A stretch of DNA of 64,000 bases, from positions 108,798-172,797 of the forward strand of contig NZ_JPOC01000022.1 in NCBI RefSeq assembly GCF_000738775.1. Reading direction: 5' to 3'. Made by a program: the position numbers and the translations under genes. Within the stretch, counting starts at the first letter, position 1; each line of letters begins with the position of its first letter. Below the pieces are notes generated by a model. It was not told the origin of the DNA. It saw only the letters and a program-made list of their open reading frames with translations, and searched no databases. Positions 1 through 8,759 of this stretch are shown here, in pieces. Origin of the DNA: Prescottella defluvii (lineage in GTDB: Bacteria; Actinomycetota; Actinomycetes; Mycobacteriales; Mycobacteriaceae).

Positions 1-734
1 CGTTGGCACCGGTGCGCGACGACGTCGTCATCGCCACGAAGTTCGGCTTCACGCCCTCGTTCGGGTTGGACTCACGCCCCGAGCACATCCGTGAGGTCGT
101 CGACGCGAGCCTGCGCAATCTCGGTGTCGAGACGATCGATGTGCTCTACCAGCACCGTCCCGATCCGAAGGTGCCCATCGAGGACGTGATCGGCACGATG
201 AAGGAATTCGTCGAGGCCGGCAAGGTCAAGTACCTGGGGCTGCCCGAAGCCGACGAGACCACCATCCGCGCGGCGCACGCAGTACACCCGATCACCGTGC
301 TACAGACTGAGTACTCGATCTTCGCGCGTGACGTCGAATCCCTTTTCCCTGTCCTCGAGGAGTTCGGCATCGGCCTCGTCGCCTACTCGCCGCTGGCCCG
401 CGGTTTCCTCAGCGGCGCGGTCGCTTCCCGCGCTCAGTACGACGACGATGATTTCCGCCAGCGCCTCCCGTGGTGGGCGCCGGAGAACTTCTCCGCAAAT
501 CTCGCGATCGTCGACGAACTCACCGAGATTGCCCGCCGCAAGGACGTCACCCTCGCACAGTTGTCGTTGGCATGGCTCCTGACTCGCGAGGACTACATCG
601 TCCCGATCCCCGGTTCCCGCAACCCGTCCCGGGTCGAGCAGAACATCGCCGCCACCGGCCTGGTCCTGACCGACGACGATCTGGCTGCAATCGACCGTGC
701 CGCGCCCGAAGGCGGGATCGGCGGCCGCAAATAG
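1..734 (+). CDS. Aldo/keto reductase, 5' end outside the window
   Basis: The frame is open from the first base, so the gene starts outside the window. A TTG at base 3 is in frame, but only about 243 residues are present and the family usually has 320-340. The visible part carries TKFGF with the active-site lysine at about residue 13 and QHRPD with the active-site histidine at about 51. The tetrad Asp and Tyr would lie upstream. Known family role: NADPH-dependent reduction of aldehydes and ketones in the cytosol. The next gene begins 17 bases after its TAG stop on the same strand, so the two are probably co-transcribed. The substrate cannot be read from the sequence. Confidence 0.93.
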   Translation, partial: LAPVRDDVVIATKFGFTPSFGLDSRPEHIREVVDASLRNLGVETIDVLYQHRPDPKVPIEDVIGTMKEFVEAGKVKYLGLPEADETTIRAAHAVHPITVLQTEYSIFARDVESLFPVLEEFGIGLVAYSPLARGFLSGAVASRAQYDDDDFRQRLPWWAPENFSANLAIVDELTEIARRKDVTLAQLSLAWLLTREDYIVPIPGSRNPSRVEQNIAATGLVLTDDDLAAIDRAAPEGGIGGRK

Positions 735-751
735 CGAAAGGGGCTCAGAGG

Positions 752-1342
752 ATGCCAGAGTGGAGGGCTATGCGCGACGAGCGGCTCATTCCACGAGGCA
801 CCCCCGAGTCACGGGCTGCCGCCCGCCGCGTTCAGGTGGTGATGGACCTGACCTCGCGACTCAATGTTCTTAGACACAGCGACGTCGAGGGCCGCCACGC
901 ATTGCTCAGCGAGATTCTCGGCAGGCCGATACCGGAGACACTCACGCTCTATCCGCCGTTCTACTGCGACCACGGCCTGAACTTGCAGTTCGGCGAGAAG
1001 GTCTTCGTGAACCAGAATTGCTCATTCTACGACCTCGGCGGCATCAGCATCGGCGATCTCACCCTGATCGGACCGGGTGTCACGCTGAGCACCGCCGGCC
1101 ACCCCGTCGAACCCGACGAACGGTTCGACGGCATCACCACGGCGCCCATCGTCATCGAGTCGAACGTCTGGATCGGCGCCAACGCAACCGTCACACCAGG
1201 GGTCACGATCGGGGCCGGATCGGTTGTCGCAGCAGGCGCGGTCGTCGCGAAGGATGTCCCACCGAACTCCGTGGTCAGCAGCTCGGGGTGGATCAAGCGG
1301 CGCAACCTCAGGCCGGTCGTCCCCGCTCCATCGACGACGTAG
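752..1342 (+). CDS. Maltose/galactoside-type O-acetyltransferase (left-handed beta-helix)
   Basis: 196 residues. An N-terminal helical segment (about 1-65, like the maltose acetyltransferase N domain) is followed by hexapeptide repeats from about 80 to 180, including ISIGDLTLIGPGV and VWIGANATVTPGVTIGAGSV. TAGHP supplies the catalytic histidine at about residue 117. Family reaction: transfer of acetyl from acetyl-CoA to a sugar hydroxyl, usually as a trimer. The ATG at 752 has GAAAGGGG about nine bases upstream; the same frame is also open further upstream, inside the aldo/keto reductase gene, and that extension is rejected. Probably co-transcribed with the reductase before it. The acceptor sugar is unknown. 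Confidence 0.9.
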   Translation: MPEWRAMRDERLIPRGTPESRAAARRVQVVMDLTSRLNVLRHSDVEGRHALLSEILGRPIPETLTLYPPFYCDHGLNLQFGEKVFVNQNCSFYDLGGISIGDLTLIGPGVTLSTAGHPVEPDERFDGITTAPIVIESNVWIGANATVTPGVTIGAGSVVAAGAVVAKDVPPNSVVSSSGWIKRRNLRPVVPAPSTT

Positions 1343-1383
1343 CCCTTGATCGCGGCCGAACCCGCGCCGGTATCGTCGGCCGT

Positions 1384-1899
1384 ATGGATCTCGCCGTCAC
1401 GTCGGATACCGGTCCGATCGGGGACGTGCGCGAGCTGGCACACGAATTGCAGGAGGCCGCAGCAGTATTCGGTGCTGCCACGCCGTCGATCGCCGGGACT
1501 CTCGTCGTCTGCCTGAGATGCCTGCCCGCGGACATCGGCCGCCGGTCCTTCACCCGCTTCGAGCGCACCGAGCCGTCGCTTCTCGTCGATCTGTGCGTGA
1601 CGGAGGAATCAGTGGACGGCACGACCACGGCGCAGCAGCGCCAGACCCTCGGCGAGTTGCTCCACGAGTGGATCGGACGAGCGTCCCGGACGCGCTCCGC
1701 GCCGTGGTCCCGGGACCAACGCGCGGAACTCCGAGAGGGGGCGGAGCAGCTACTCACGCAGTTCGGTGGGCTCAACGGTCCCCGTGTCCTCGTCGTCGAG
1801 TTGTGCAGGGCCGGTTTCCCTTTGAACGACATCGCCGAGGCGACCGGACTGGACCTGGACGAGGTCGAGAACGTGTTCGCCGATACCCAGTCGGATTGA
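1384..1899 (+). CDS. Hypothetical protein with helix-turn-helix-like C terminus
   Basis: 171 residues from the ATG at 1384; the frame is open upstream but there it overlaps the acetyltransferase gene. I do not recognise the family. It is cytosolic by appearance, with no signal peptide or membrane segment. The last 30 residues (GFPLNDIAEATGLDLDEVEN) look like a sigma-factor or MarR-like turn between two helices, so a DNA-binding role is possible but unproved. It starts 41 bases after the acetyltransferase stop, on the same strand. Codon use matches its neighbours, with G or C in most third positions. Confidence 0.6.
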   Translation: MDLAVTSDTGPIGDVRELAHELQEAAAVFGAATPSIAGTLVVCLRCLPADIGRRSFTRFERTEPSLLVDLCVTEESVDGTTTAQQRQTLGELLHEWIGRASRTRSAPWSRDQRAELREGAEQLLTQFGGLNGPRVLVVELCRAGFPLNDIAEATGLDLDEVENVFADTQSD

Positions 1900-2082
1900 C
1901 ACCCCTCCGCGCAGATCCCGCGAGCGGAAGAGCACTCCTTCATCGGAGCCTTCGAGCCCGGACACGGCCTACCGGACGAGATGGCGCCGGCGCCATCGGC
2001 GTTGGAACTCGCCGCCGCCAACCTCTCCTTCGTCCGGATACTGTTCGGAACTAGGCGGGCCGTTCCGACGAGCCGACGATCG

Positions 2083-2425
2083 CCTGCACCCTATCGAGAG
2101 GCTCCAGGTGTTCACGACCAGTCTGAACTCGCGGCAGTACGAGAAACTCCGAGGCATCACCTGGGCCATGTGCGGCGTCGCCGTGTTCTCCGGCCTTGCG
2201 CTGCTCACCAGCGCGCTGCTCGGCTACGTCAGAGGTGTCGACGGAGCTGTCACGATGTTCGTACTGTCTGTCGGCGGTGTGAGCTCCGGTGTCCTGGAGA
2301 CTTTGTCACGGAGACGACGCGGAACCGGCGCACCGATCGTCTTCCTGATCGTGAACTTCGCACTCACGACAGTGGGCGTCTGGCTGTTGACCGGCCTTCT
2401 CCCCCACTGAGCCCTGATCCACCCC
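2083..2425. repeat. Direct repeat copy A (343 bp), with 9044-9386
   Basis: This block and 9044-9386 are the same length and differ at only about eight bases by eye, in the same orientation. Both begin at CCTGCACCCTATCGAGAGG and end at CCCTGATCCACCCC. Each contains one complete 100-residue membrane-protein gene. The flanks are unrelated: here aidB and ISL3 fragments follow, there intact genes follow. It is a segmental duplication about 7 kb apart. Confidence 0.95.
2108..2410 (+). CDS. Small three-helix membrane protein, copy A
   Basis: 100 residues from a GTG at 2108. Hydrophobic segments lie at about 19-40, 46-62 and 77-97, with a basic loop SRRRRG before the last one, so it is an inner-membrane protein with three helices. 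I do not recognise a family. A near-identical copy sits at 9069-9371, differing at four residues (Leu34/Ile, Val42/Ala, Thr88/Ala, His100/Arg, numbering approximate). Both copies are open, and most base differences are silent or conservative, which suggests that both were maintained or that the duplication is recent. The GTG start follows the conserved sequence GGCTCCAG, a weak ribosome site. Confidence 0.6.
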   Translation: MFTTSLNSRQYEKLRGITWAMCGVAVFSGLALLTSALLGYVRGVDGAVTMFVLSVGGVSSGVLETLSRRRRGTGAPIVFLIVNFALTTVGVWLLTGLLPH

Positions 2426-2484
2426 GGCGGCTACGAACGGGTGCTCCTGCCCGGCAACTTCGTCGGGCAGAAGCAACCGGGTCG

Positions 2485-2643
2485 CTAAGCGCGCGCGGCG
2501 ATCGCCGCGACGTCCAAACCATCTGGCAGTGTGCCGTATTCGAAGGCACGGTCCTCGCCGAGGCGAGCAGCGACGAAGCCCTCCGCGACGGCGGTGGGCG
2601 CCTCGCGCAGCAGCAGCGACGCCTGCAGCGCCAGCGCCATCGA
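2485..2643 (-). pseudogene. 3' fragment of the AidB-like acyl-CoA dehydrogenase gene
   Basis: This is a copy of the last 53 codons and stop of the intact gene at 10231-11859. Bases 2483-2643 match 10229-10389 with only a handful of differences, including the TAG stop. The encoded tail (MALALQASLLLREAPTAVAE and on to the C terminus) is still readable, but the other nine tenths of the gene are missing. Identity stops abruptly at 2643, where ISL3 transposase sequence begins. No promoter or start is visible, so it is a dead fragment left by duplication and deletion. Confidence 0.9.
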
Positions 2644-3110
2644 TCTTCGCGATATCAGCGGACAGGATCTGCCCGCGCGGGTCCTCGTCAAAATCGAATT
2701 TCATATTCGTGCGAATCTGTTGTCCGACAGTCGCTCCCGCCCTGTAGGCAATCTACGGCGGTTCGCCCACTTCGGATCGGCCTTGCGACCGCGGCGGTCC
2801 CGCAGTTCCCACGTCACGCGGCGGCGGACCTTTCGTCACCGCCTGGTTTGCCTGAACCAGGTGGAAGTGGTCGACCACCAACGTCGCGTTCGGAAGAAGG
2901 CCCTCGTGCGGACCGCGCCGGTGTAGACGGCCGCCGGGTCGATCGCCATGCACTCGATCGACTCTCGGAACCCGGGTGTCCGTGAGCCAGCCGATCACAA
3001 CGGCGGTGGTGCGCCCTTCCCGTTGTCCCAGCAGACCCTGCCGGCCGGAGAGATCGACGAACCCGGCGTCCCACGGATCGACAACCGGACCCAGGTGAAT
3101 CGCCCCGGCA
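2644..3110 (-). pseudogene. ISL3-family transposase remnant
   Basis: Read on the minus strand from about 3110 downwards, broken frames give the middle and C-terminal part of an ISL3 transposase: AVVIGWLTDTR, then AIDPAAVY, LLPNATLVVDHFHLVQ (the region with the catalytic Asp), VTWELRDRRGRKADPKWANR-like text, RERLSDN and finally DEDPRGQILSADIAK. At least two frameshifts and one stop interrupt it. Neither the N terminus nor recognisable terminal inverted repeats are present. Its 3' edge abuts the aidB fragment exactly, so the element probably took part in the rearrangement that produced this scar. Similarity is recalled from family knowledge, not searched. Confidence 0.75.
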
Positions 3111-3133
3111 TGGTCGGAGACTTACGAGTTTGA

Positions 3134-3156
3134 GAACTCAGCGACGGGCTGAGTTC
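3134..3156. terminator. Inverted repeat at the 3' end of the AlbA_2 fragment
   Basis: Arms GAACTCAGC (3134-3142) and GCTGAGTTC (3148-3156) pair perfectly around a five-base loop. The hairpin overlaps the stop of the minus-strand fragment at 3138-3404 and the edge of the ISL3 scar. No T run follows on either strand, so it could be a terminator or an element end. Confidence 0.4.
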
Positions 3157-3404
3157 GGTGAGGGGTTACGGGGTGAGTGACGGCAGTTACGCGGGTCATC
3201 ATTCTCCTCCACGCCGATCAGAATCATCCCGCCATCGACTGCGAACGCGGCAAGGTCCTTCCCGATCCCCTTGCTCCCACTCTTCCCAGGAGAAATTTCG
3301 CGCTTCAGATCCAGATAGTGGGTCTCTTCCAGGAGTCCGCCGGTAAGTGCCGACTGAAGCTCGGACTCCGTTCGGGGAGACGATAAGAGGTCAGGCGATG
3401 TCAT
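3138..3404 (-). pseudogene. Truncated AlbA_2 (Schlafen-type) domain protein
   Basis: 88 codons remain. The first 70 (TESELQSALTGGLLEETHYL, DLKREIS, then DLAAFAVDGGMILIGVEEN) look like the start of an AlbA_2/Schlafen domain, in which a conserved E-x-L-D-L-K stretch is followed by AAFANTxGG-type and IGVEE motifs. After ENDD the text turns to a Ser/Pro/Arg-rich tail and stops. Full family members are 200-500 residues, so this one is truncated or frameshifted, probably by the ISL3 event next to it. Intact members are often regulators or defence-related ATPases; nothing suggests that this fragment works. Confidence 0.65.
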
Positions 3405-3544
3405 ACGGCGATTGTCTCAACGGCCAACGTCGCCGACGAACCGCCCTGATCCGTTCAACCCCACCGGTCAACCGGAGTGGGAGCAGTCCCGCCGGCTAAT
3501 TGCGATAGCCGAGGTTCCTGTCGTGTCGCCGCTGAACGCCCACG

Positions 3545-4180
3545 TCAGGTCGTGCGCTGCCGTCCTATGAATTCTTCAATCAGCCCGTGCGCCCCCGCCC
3601 GCAGCACGGCACGCTGCTGATCGACTGAAAAAGCTTCCGGAGCGATTGCCGAGGTTGTTCCAATCCCGGCAACAAGAGTGCGGATCGAATGAGCGAGCGC
3701 GTTGAGCTCGGAGCTAGATGATTCGCGCGGCACCAAATCGGCTAGGTTCCTGACCAAGTTTTCCTCCCGATCAGGCGCGTAGTTCTGCAGCACCCCCGAA
3801 AGCCTCACACTTCCCAGACTGGCGGCTTGGAAGGCAGTCAGTACACGCCAGAATCGTTGCGGTTTGCCGTCGCGCGGCAGGCCTTCAACCGCTATGTCGA
3901 GCCATTCGTCCAGTGTCGCAGTCGCCCTGGGTGATGCCATCGTGAGTTCGTCCAGCGCCGCGAGAAGAGCGGCTTCGAGTAGGTCATCCTTATCATCGTA
4001 GTAGTGCGAGATGTAGCCGGTGGTCGATCCCAGGTGTTTGGCGATCCGACGCAGCGAGACATTGTCCAGACCGCCGACAGCGACCAGATCACATGCGGCG
4101 CTAGCAATCTCGTGTCGAGCATCAACTCGGTTCGAGCTGGTTCCAGATCGGGTCGTCATCGCCTGCATCCTCACGTTCAT
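3545..4180 (-). CDS. TetR/AcrR-family transcriptional regulator
   Basis: About 211 residues from the ATG at 4180. In-frame ATGs at 4168 and 4159 are alternatives, the last with GAGG spaced for a ribosome site; an earlier ATG at 4234 seems too far upstream. The N-terminal helix-turn-helix reads NVSLRRIAKHLGSTTGYISHYYDDK, typical of TetR; the rest is the helical ligand-binding domain. It is a cytosolic dimeric repressor by family. It is divergent from the MmgE/PrpD-SDR-lipoprotein operon that starts at 4612, with about 430 bases between them, so it probably controls that operon. The inducer is unknown. Confidence 0.88.
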   Translation of the reverse strand: MNVRMQAMTTRSGTSSNRVDARHEIASAACDLVAVGGLDNVSLRRIAKHLGSTTGYISHYYDDKDDLLEAALLAALDELTMASPRATATLDEWLDIAVEGLPRDGKPQRFWRVLTAFQAASLGSVRLSGVLQNYAPDREENLVRNLADLVPRESSSSELNALAHSIRTLVAGIGTTSAIAPEAFSVDQQRAVLRAGAHGLIEEFIGRQRTT

Positions 4181-4611
4181 GGTGTCAATACTTCCATGTT
4201 CTGCTGACCGGTCCGCGCAGACGTGAGTAGACACCAGTGCCGCGCCGCCTGTCCATGTGGCACCTTCGCACAGACCAACCTACACAAATCCTTGTGGGCT
4301 GGAACACAGTCAGCTATGGTGACTCTCGCAACCGCAACACAACAGCTGTTATGTACTTTTGAGCATCCATCGTGGAACGCAATCTATGGCGTTTCTCCAA
4401 TTCAGCGTGAAAGCTCAAATTTTGACGCTATGACACCGTCGGCACTATCCGTCAATAACCTTCATCATCACATCCAAGGCCTCTGCATCTAGCGCCTCAC
4501 GCGATCAGCAACAGGTCGGGCCTCATACGCTCTCGAACACGTAAACAATTACTGGTCCGCTTTCTGAGTTAAAGCCAAAATCCCCCCTTCCCGCATTAGA
4601 TTGGACTAACG
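4181..4611. promoter_or_regulatory. Divergent control region, lower GC than the rest
   Basis: About 430 bases between the TetR gene and the MmgE/PrpD gene. By eye it is near 50 percent GC, clearly lower than the coding DNA on both sides. A perfect 10-base palindrome AACAGCTGTT lies at 4341-4350. An open frame at 4223-4492 has no ribosome site and its protein looks like noise, so I do not call it. I could not assign -35/-10 boxes with confidence. The region presumably carries the promoters of both transcripts. Confidence 0.5.
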
Positions 4612-6084
4612 ATGACACCTGAGCGCGACCACAGCATTCCCGAGAAAATGGCGGAATTTGCTTGCACCACAAGCTTTGACGACCTCCCCGAGGACGTTGT
4701 CGACTACACCAAGCTGCTGATCCTCGACTCTTTGATCTGCGGGCTTTCCGCGGCGAAGATGGAGCGCTCGCAGATGTCCCACAATGTCGCGCTGCGCATG
4801 GGCGGCCCCGAGGAGGCGACGATCTTCGGGCTCGGCCAGAAGGTGTCCGCCCTGGTGGCGGCCTCCGTGAACTCCGAGTCCATGAATCTGTTGGACGCGG
4901 ACGACACATTCTTCAATTCCGCGCACTTCGTGATCATGAATGTCGCCGCGGGCCTCGCGGAGGCGGAGCGTCTCGGCGCGTCCGGCCGTGAGTTCATCCG
5001 CGCCGTCGCGATCGGCTTCGACCTGAGCGCCCGGGTGAACCTGGCCAGCCTGTTCATGACGTTCGAGGACGGCCAGTTCAAGTGGTCGCAGATGTTCGGC
5101 AGCGGTTACGCGAGCATCGGTTCCGCCGCATCGTCGGGCATCATCATGAATCTCGACCAGAACCAGATGGCGAACGCCTTCGCGCTGGTCGCCGGCACCG
5201 CGCCCACTGCCCGCAACTCCAATTCCGCGAAGCGCACGGAAATCGGCTCCTACAAGTGGGCCCCGAATTTCCACCTCACCCAGTGCGCCCTCACCGCCAC
5301 AACCATGGCGGAGTACGGCTACGTCGGGGAAATGGATCTGTTCGAGCTCTCCCCCGGCTTCATCCAGGGCCAGGGATTCATGGACGCGGATCTGGAGATC
5401 ATCACCAAGGACTTCGGCACACAGTGGTGGATCCGGGACTCCGCGATCAAGTACCTGCCGTCCTGCCGCTACACCCACGCGCCCGCCGCGGCGCTGCAGG
5501 AGTACATGCGCGAGCACACCCTCGAGGCCGACGACATCGAGCACATCGAGGTCCGCCTGAACCCGGCCGCGTACAGCATGACCGTGTTCTCCGAGCCCGC
5601 CGCGTCCTTCGAGCCGGACCATCGCGCCCCGATGAAGGCGCAGTTCCACATCCCGTTCGTCCTCGCCCAGGTTCTCCTCGGCCGCACCCCCGGGCCGGCC
5701 TGGTACACCGAGGAGGCGATGAACGACCAGCGGGTGTGGGACCTCGCGAGCCGCATCACCACCGCGCCGGACCCCAGCCTCGCGGAGGAGTGGAACGCGC
5801 AGATCAACACCTCGGACGAAGGCCGACCCCGCCGGACCCGCGGGTCGCTGACGATCCGCACCGCCAGCGAAGAGGTCGTGATCGAGTCCGACTTCGCGCC
5901 CGGCGACCCCTGGTCCGACGAGTCGCGGCCCACCTGGGATCGGGTGCTCGTGAAGTTGGAGCAGTTCTGCGAGGACCTGATGGACCCCCAGGACATCCAG
6001 AACCTGTTCGACGCCGTGCGGAACCTGGAATCGATCGAGAATGTGCAGGAATCCCTCACCCCGCTGCTCGAAAAGATCAAGTGA
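4612..6084 (+). CDS. MmgE/PrpD-family protein
   Basis: 490 residues, a normal length for the family. The helical MmgE/PrpD N domain (about 8-265) contains ILDSLICGL, then DADDTFFNSAHFVIMNVAAGL and the SGYASIGSAASSGIIMNLDQ stretch; the mixed C domain (about 275-470) contains KYLPSCRYTHAPAAAL and RAPMKAQFHIPFVLA. Known members include 2-methylcitrate dehydratase and cis-aconitate decarboxylase, but many have no assigned reaction, and no prpC or prpB lies nearby. It is first in a three-gene operon, 29 bases ahead of the SDR gene. The context suggests uptake and oxidation of an organic acid or hydroxylated substrate; the actual reaction is inference. Confidence 0.9.
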   Translation: MTPERDHSIPEKMAEFACTTSFDDLPEDVVDYTKLLILDSLICGLSAAKMERSQMSHNVALRMGGPEEATIFGLGQKVSALVAASVNSESMNLLDADDTFFNSAHFVIMNVAAGLAEAERLGASGREFIRAVAIGFDLSARVNLASLFMTFEDGQFKWSQMFGSGYASIGSAASSGIIMNLDQNQMANAFALVAGTAPTARNSNSAKRTEIGSYKWAPNFHLTQCALTATTMAEYGYVGEMDLFELSPGFIQGQGFMDADLEIITKDFGTQWWIRDSAIKYLPSCRYTHAPAAALQEYMREHTLEADDIEHIEVRLNPAAYSMTVFSEPAASFEPDHRAPMKAQFHIPFVLAQVLLGRTPGPAWYTEEAMNDQRVWDLASRITTAPDPSLAEEWNAQINTSDEGRPRRTRGSLTIRTASEEVVIESDFAPGDPWSDESRPTWDRVLVKLEQFCEDLMDPQDIQNLFDAVRNLESIENVQESLTPLLEKIK

Positions 6085-6113
6085 CCCGCCCCGAATCTGG
6101 AAAGGAAACCCAC

Positions 6114-6857
6114 ATGAAGCTCGACAACAAGGTCGCTATCGTCACCGGCGGCGCAAGCGGAATCGGCCGGGCAATCGTCCAAACGCTGATCAAGGACGGC
6201 GCTAAGGTCGTCATCGTCGACATCAACGACGCCCTCGGGCAAGCGCTCGCGGACGAGCTCGGCGACGCGGCCCTGTACACCGGCGGCGATATCTCCAATG
6301 CGGAATCTGCGGCGCAGATCTGCCGGACGGCCGTGGAGCAATTCGGCGGCCTCAACATTCTGATCAACAATGCGCACGCGTCGAGCCAGGCCCCTTTCCT
6401 CGAACAGACCGAGGAAATGTTCGAGCTGTCCTTCAAGTCCGGTTTCTACGGCACCTATCAGATGATGCGCGCCGCGTACCCGCACCTCGAGAAGACCCGC
6501 GGCTCCGTCGTCAACTTCGGTTCCGGGGCTGCGCTCGAGGGCCGGCCCACGCAAACCTCCTACGCCGCCGCGAAGGAAGCGATCCGCGGGATCAGCCGCG
6601 TGGCCGCCAATGAATGGTCGAAGGCCGGCGTGCGCGTCAATGTGGTGTGCCCCATCGCCGTGACCGGCGGTGTGGCCGATTGGGCCGCAGCATTCCCCGA
6701 CGACTACGCGAAGACCATCGAGCGCATTCCGCTCGGCCGGATGGGTGATCCGGAAGAGGACATCGCGCCCGTCGTCGCGTTCCTCGCGAGCGATGACAGC
6801 AAATTCATGACGGGCCAGACCCTCATGGTCGATGGCGGAACCATCAAACTCCGTTGA
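6114..6857 (+). CDS. Short-chain dehydrogenase/reductase (SDR), classical
   Basis: 247 residues. The ATG at 6114 has AAAGGAAA seven bases upstream; the same frame runs open upstream inside the MmgE/PrpD gene and is not used. TGGASGIG at 11-18 binds the dinucleotide; INNAHAS replaces the usual NNAG motif; the Y-x-x-x-K pair is in SYAAAKEAI. The end GQTLMVDGG is typical of FabG-like SDRs. Family reaction: NAD(P)-dependent oxidation of an alcohol or reduction of a ketone. It lies between the MmgE/PrpD gene and a binding-protein gene, all on one strand with short gaps. A related pairing (SDR then lipoprotein) occurs at 34467-37130. Confidence 0.92.
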   Translation: MKLDNKVAIVTGGASGIGRAIVQTLIKDGAKVVIVDINDALGQALADELGDAALYTGGDISNAESAAQICRTAVEQFGGLNILINNAHASSQAPFLEQTEEMFELSFKSGFYGTYQMMRAAYPHLEKTRGSVVNFGSGAALEGRPTQTSYAAAKEAIRGISRVAANEWSKAGVRVNVVCPIAVTGGVADWAAAFPDDYAKTIERIPLGRMGDPEEDIAPVVAFLASDDSKFMTGQTLMVDGGTIKLR

Positions 6858-6893
6858 CTCGCCGCGCATCTTTGACTATTCCCAGGAGATACA

Positions 6894-8513
6894 TTGAGTA
6901 AAATTTCGGCTCCGCGATTGCTCTCCCGGCGCGCGCGAGCAATTGTCGTCACCGCCGTCTCCGGCGCCCTGCTGCTGTCCGCCTGCTCCAACGCCCCCAC
7001 CATCGAGACGGTCGTCGACACCGCGAAAGTCACCGAGAACGGCCTCGTCGGCGTCGTCGAGCCGTCGGGCCCCCCGGTCTCCGGCGGCACGCTCTCGTTC
7101 GCCCCGTACGCCAGCGTCACCAGCCTCGACCCCGTCATCACGCAGGCCACCGGCACCACCGGCGGCTCGGAGATGGCCGCCGTGTACGACGTCCTCATGC
7201 GTTTCGACGACGAGAGCGGCGCGTTCGTGCCGCAGCTCGCCCAATCGCTGGACACCAACGCCGACAACACCGTCTGGACCCTCAAGCTCCGCCCCGGCGT
7301 GACATTCAGCGACGGGACGCCGCTCGACTCGGCCGCCGTGCTGTGGAGCGTGAACCGATTCAACGAGAGCAAAGCCGTCGGCAGCCAGCTGTGGATCGAC
7401 AGCGTCCAGGACATCCAGTCCACCGACCCCGACACCGTCGTGATCACTCTGAACAAGCCGTGGGCGTTGTTCCCGTCGCTCCTCGCGGGCTCCCACGGGC
7501 TGATCGTGGGCCAGGGCTCCGTCGCCACCGAGAAGTTCAGCCCGATCGGCGCCGGCCCGTTCACCATGGAATCGCTCGCCGTGAACGAGAGCCTCGTGCT
7601 CAAGCGCCGCGATGACTACTGGGCGGGCACGCCCCACCTCGAGGAGCTGCGCTTCGTCGACATCAAGGGCGAGCAGAGCAAGGTCGACTCCGTCGTCTCC
7701 GGCGGCGCCGACATGGCCTTCGTCCGCAACGTCGAGCCGGTCGACAACGCCCTCTCCCAAGGCCTGCCGGGCTACATCGACATCTCGAACGTCGGCGCGA
7801 TGGCCCTGATCAACAACCGTGAGGGCCGCCCCGGCTCGGACCTGCGCGTGCGCCAGGCGATCGCCCACGCCGTCGACACCGTCACGTTCGACGAGCGGGT
7901 GGACGCCGGCAAGGGCATGCCCGGCCCGCAGCTGTTCCAGGACTGGTCGGTGTGGAACAACGACGTCGAATCGCTCGCCTACGACCCCGAGATGGCGCGC
8001 AAGTACCTCGAAGAGGCCAAGGCCGACGGCTACGACGGCAAGATCGTCTACGTCGGGCTGAACGAGCCCACCGCCAAGGACCAGGCCCTGACCCTGCAGT
8101 CGATGCTCCAGGCGGTCGGCTTCACCGTCGAGATCCAATACGCGAACAACTCCACCGACCTGATCAAGCGGCGCTACGTCGACCACGATTTCGACCTGGC
8201 GTACGCCGCGCTGAGCGTCTCCGAGTCGAACCCGTTCCTGCGCCTGGAGGGATCCCTCCGGAGCACGTCCAACAACAACGCCGTCGGCTACAAGAACCCG
8301 CAGATGGACGCGCTGCTCGTCGACCTGCAGGAGGCCCCCACCTTCGAGACGCAGCGCGACGTCCTGGCCCAGATGCAGACGCTGGTCAACGAGACCGTGC
8401 CGTTCCTGACGTTGGGCGCGCATCGCAGCTTCATCGTGTGGACCCCGAAGGTCCACGGCGTCACCCCCACCGTCGACGGCATCATGCTGTTCGGCCAGGC
8501 GTGGATGAGCTGA
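6894..8513 (+). CDS. ABC-type solute-binding lipoprotein, family 5 (peptide/nickel type)
   Basis: 539 residues from a TTG at 6894, with CAGGAG just upstream. A lipoprotein signal ends in LLLSAC with Cys31 as the lipidated residue, so it is anchored on the outer face of the membrane. The SBP_bac_5 fold is clear: LAQSLDTNADNTVWTLKLRP, GVTFSDGTPLDSAAVLWSVN, PIGAGPFTM and a REGRPGSDLRVRQAIAHAVD helix. Length fits the family. No permease or ATPase gene follows, so the partner transporter must lie elsewhere or the protein acts as a sensor. It is last in the MmgE/PrpD-SDR operon and ends just before a strong hairpin. It is paralogous to the lipoprotein at 35514-37130. Confidence 0.93.
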   Translation: MSKISAPRLLSRRARAIVVTAVSGALLLSACSNAPTIETVVDTAKVTENGLVGVVEPSGPPVSGGTLSFAPYASVTSLDPVITQATGTTGGSEMAAVYDVLMRFDDESGAFVPQLAQSLDTNADNTVWTLKLRPGVTFSDGTPLDSAAVLWSVNRFNESKAVGSQLWIDSVQDIQSTDPDTVVITLNKPWALFPSLLAGSHGLIVGQGSVATEKFSPIGAGPFTMESLAVNESLVLKRRDDYWAGTPHLEELRFVDIKGEQSKVDSVVSGGADMAFVRNVEPVDNALSQGLPGYIDISNVGAMALINNREGRPGSDLRVRQAIAHAVDTVTFDERVDAGKGMPGPQLFQDWSVWNNDVESLAYDPEMARKYLEEAKADGYDGKIVYVGLNEPTAKDQALTLQSMLQAVGFTVEIQYANNSTDLIKRRYVDHDFDLAYAALSVSESNPFLRLEGSLRSTSNNNAVGYKNPQMDALLVDLQEAPTFETQRDVLAQMQTLVNETVPFLTLGAHRSFIVWTPKVHGVTPTVDGIMLFGQAWMS

Positions 8514-8539
8514 TCCGGCCCCGCCGCCTGGCGTCGGCG

Positions 8540-8580
8540 GCGGAAAGCGGACCCGATCAATTGTCGGGTCCGCTTTCCGC
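8540..8580 (+). terminator. Hairpin terminator after the binding-lipoprotein gene
   Basis: A perfect 17-base stem: 8540-8556 pairs with 8564-8580, with a seven-base loop TCAATTG. It starts 27 bases after the TGA of the lipoprotein gene. There is no T run, as is common for actinobacterial terminators. Confidence 0.8.
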
Positions 8581-8759
8581 CGTAGTCGTCGATGTAGGTG
8601 GTCGTGTAGCCGCCGGACATGTTCTCGTTCATCACGGCGATGACGTAGGGGAAACGGGTGCAGGTGGCGGTCGGGCAGGTCGGTCAGGGGGCTCTTCGAC
8701 TCTTTGCGGGCAATCAGCATGAAGTCTGATGTCGTGCGGCCCGCTGTGCACGGGTGCAA
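8581..8759. other. Gene-poor scar with an unassigned coding fragment
   Basis: On the minus strand, bases about 8580-8650 read FPYVIAVMNENMSGGYTTTY, which looks like real protein text but has no start, stop or recognisable family here. It runs into the terminator hairpin. The rest to 8759 shows nothing I can name. It is probably a leftover of a gene destroyed when the IS3 remnant next door arrived. Confidence 0.35.

Noticed and set aside
4223..4492. 89-codon plus-strand frame in the control region before MmgE/PrpD
   Set aside because: No ribosome site, atypical composition, no recognisable protein; overlaps the likely promoters.
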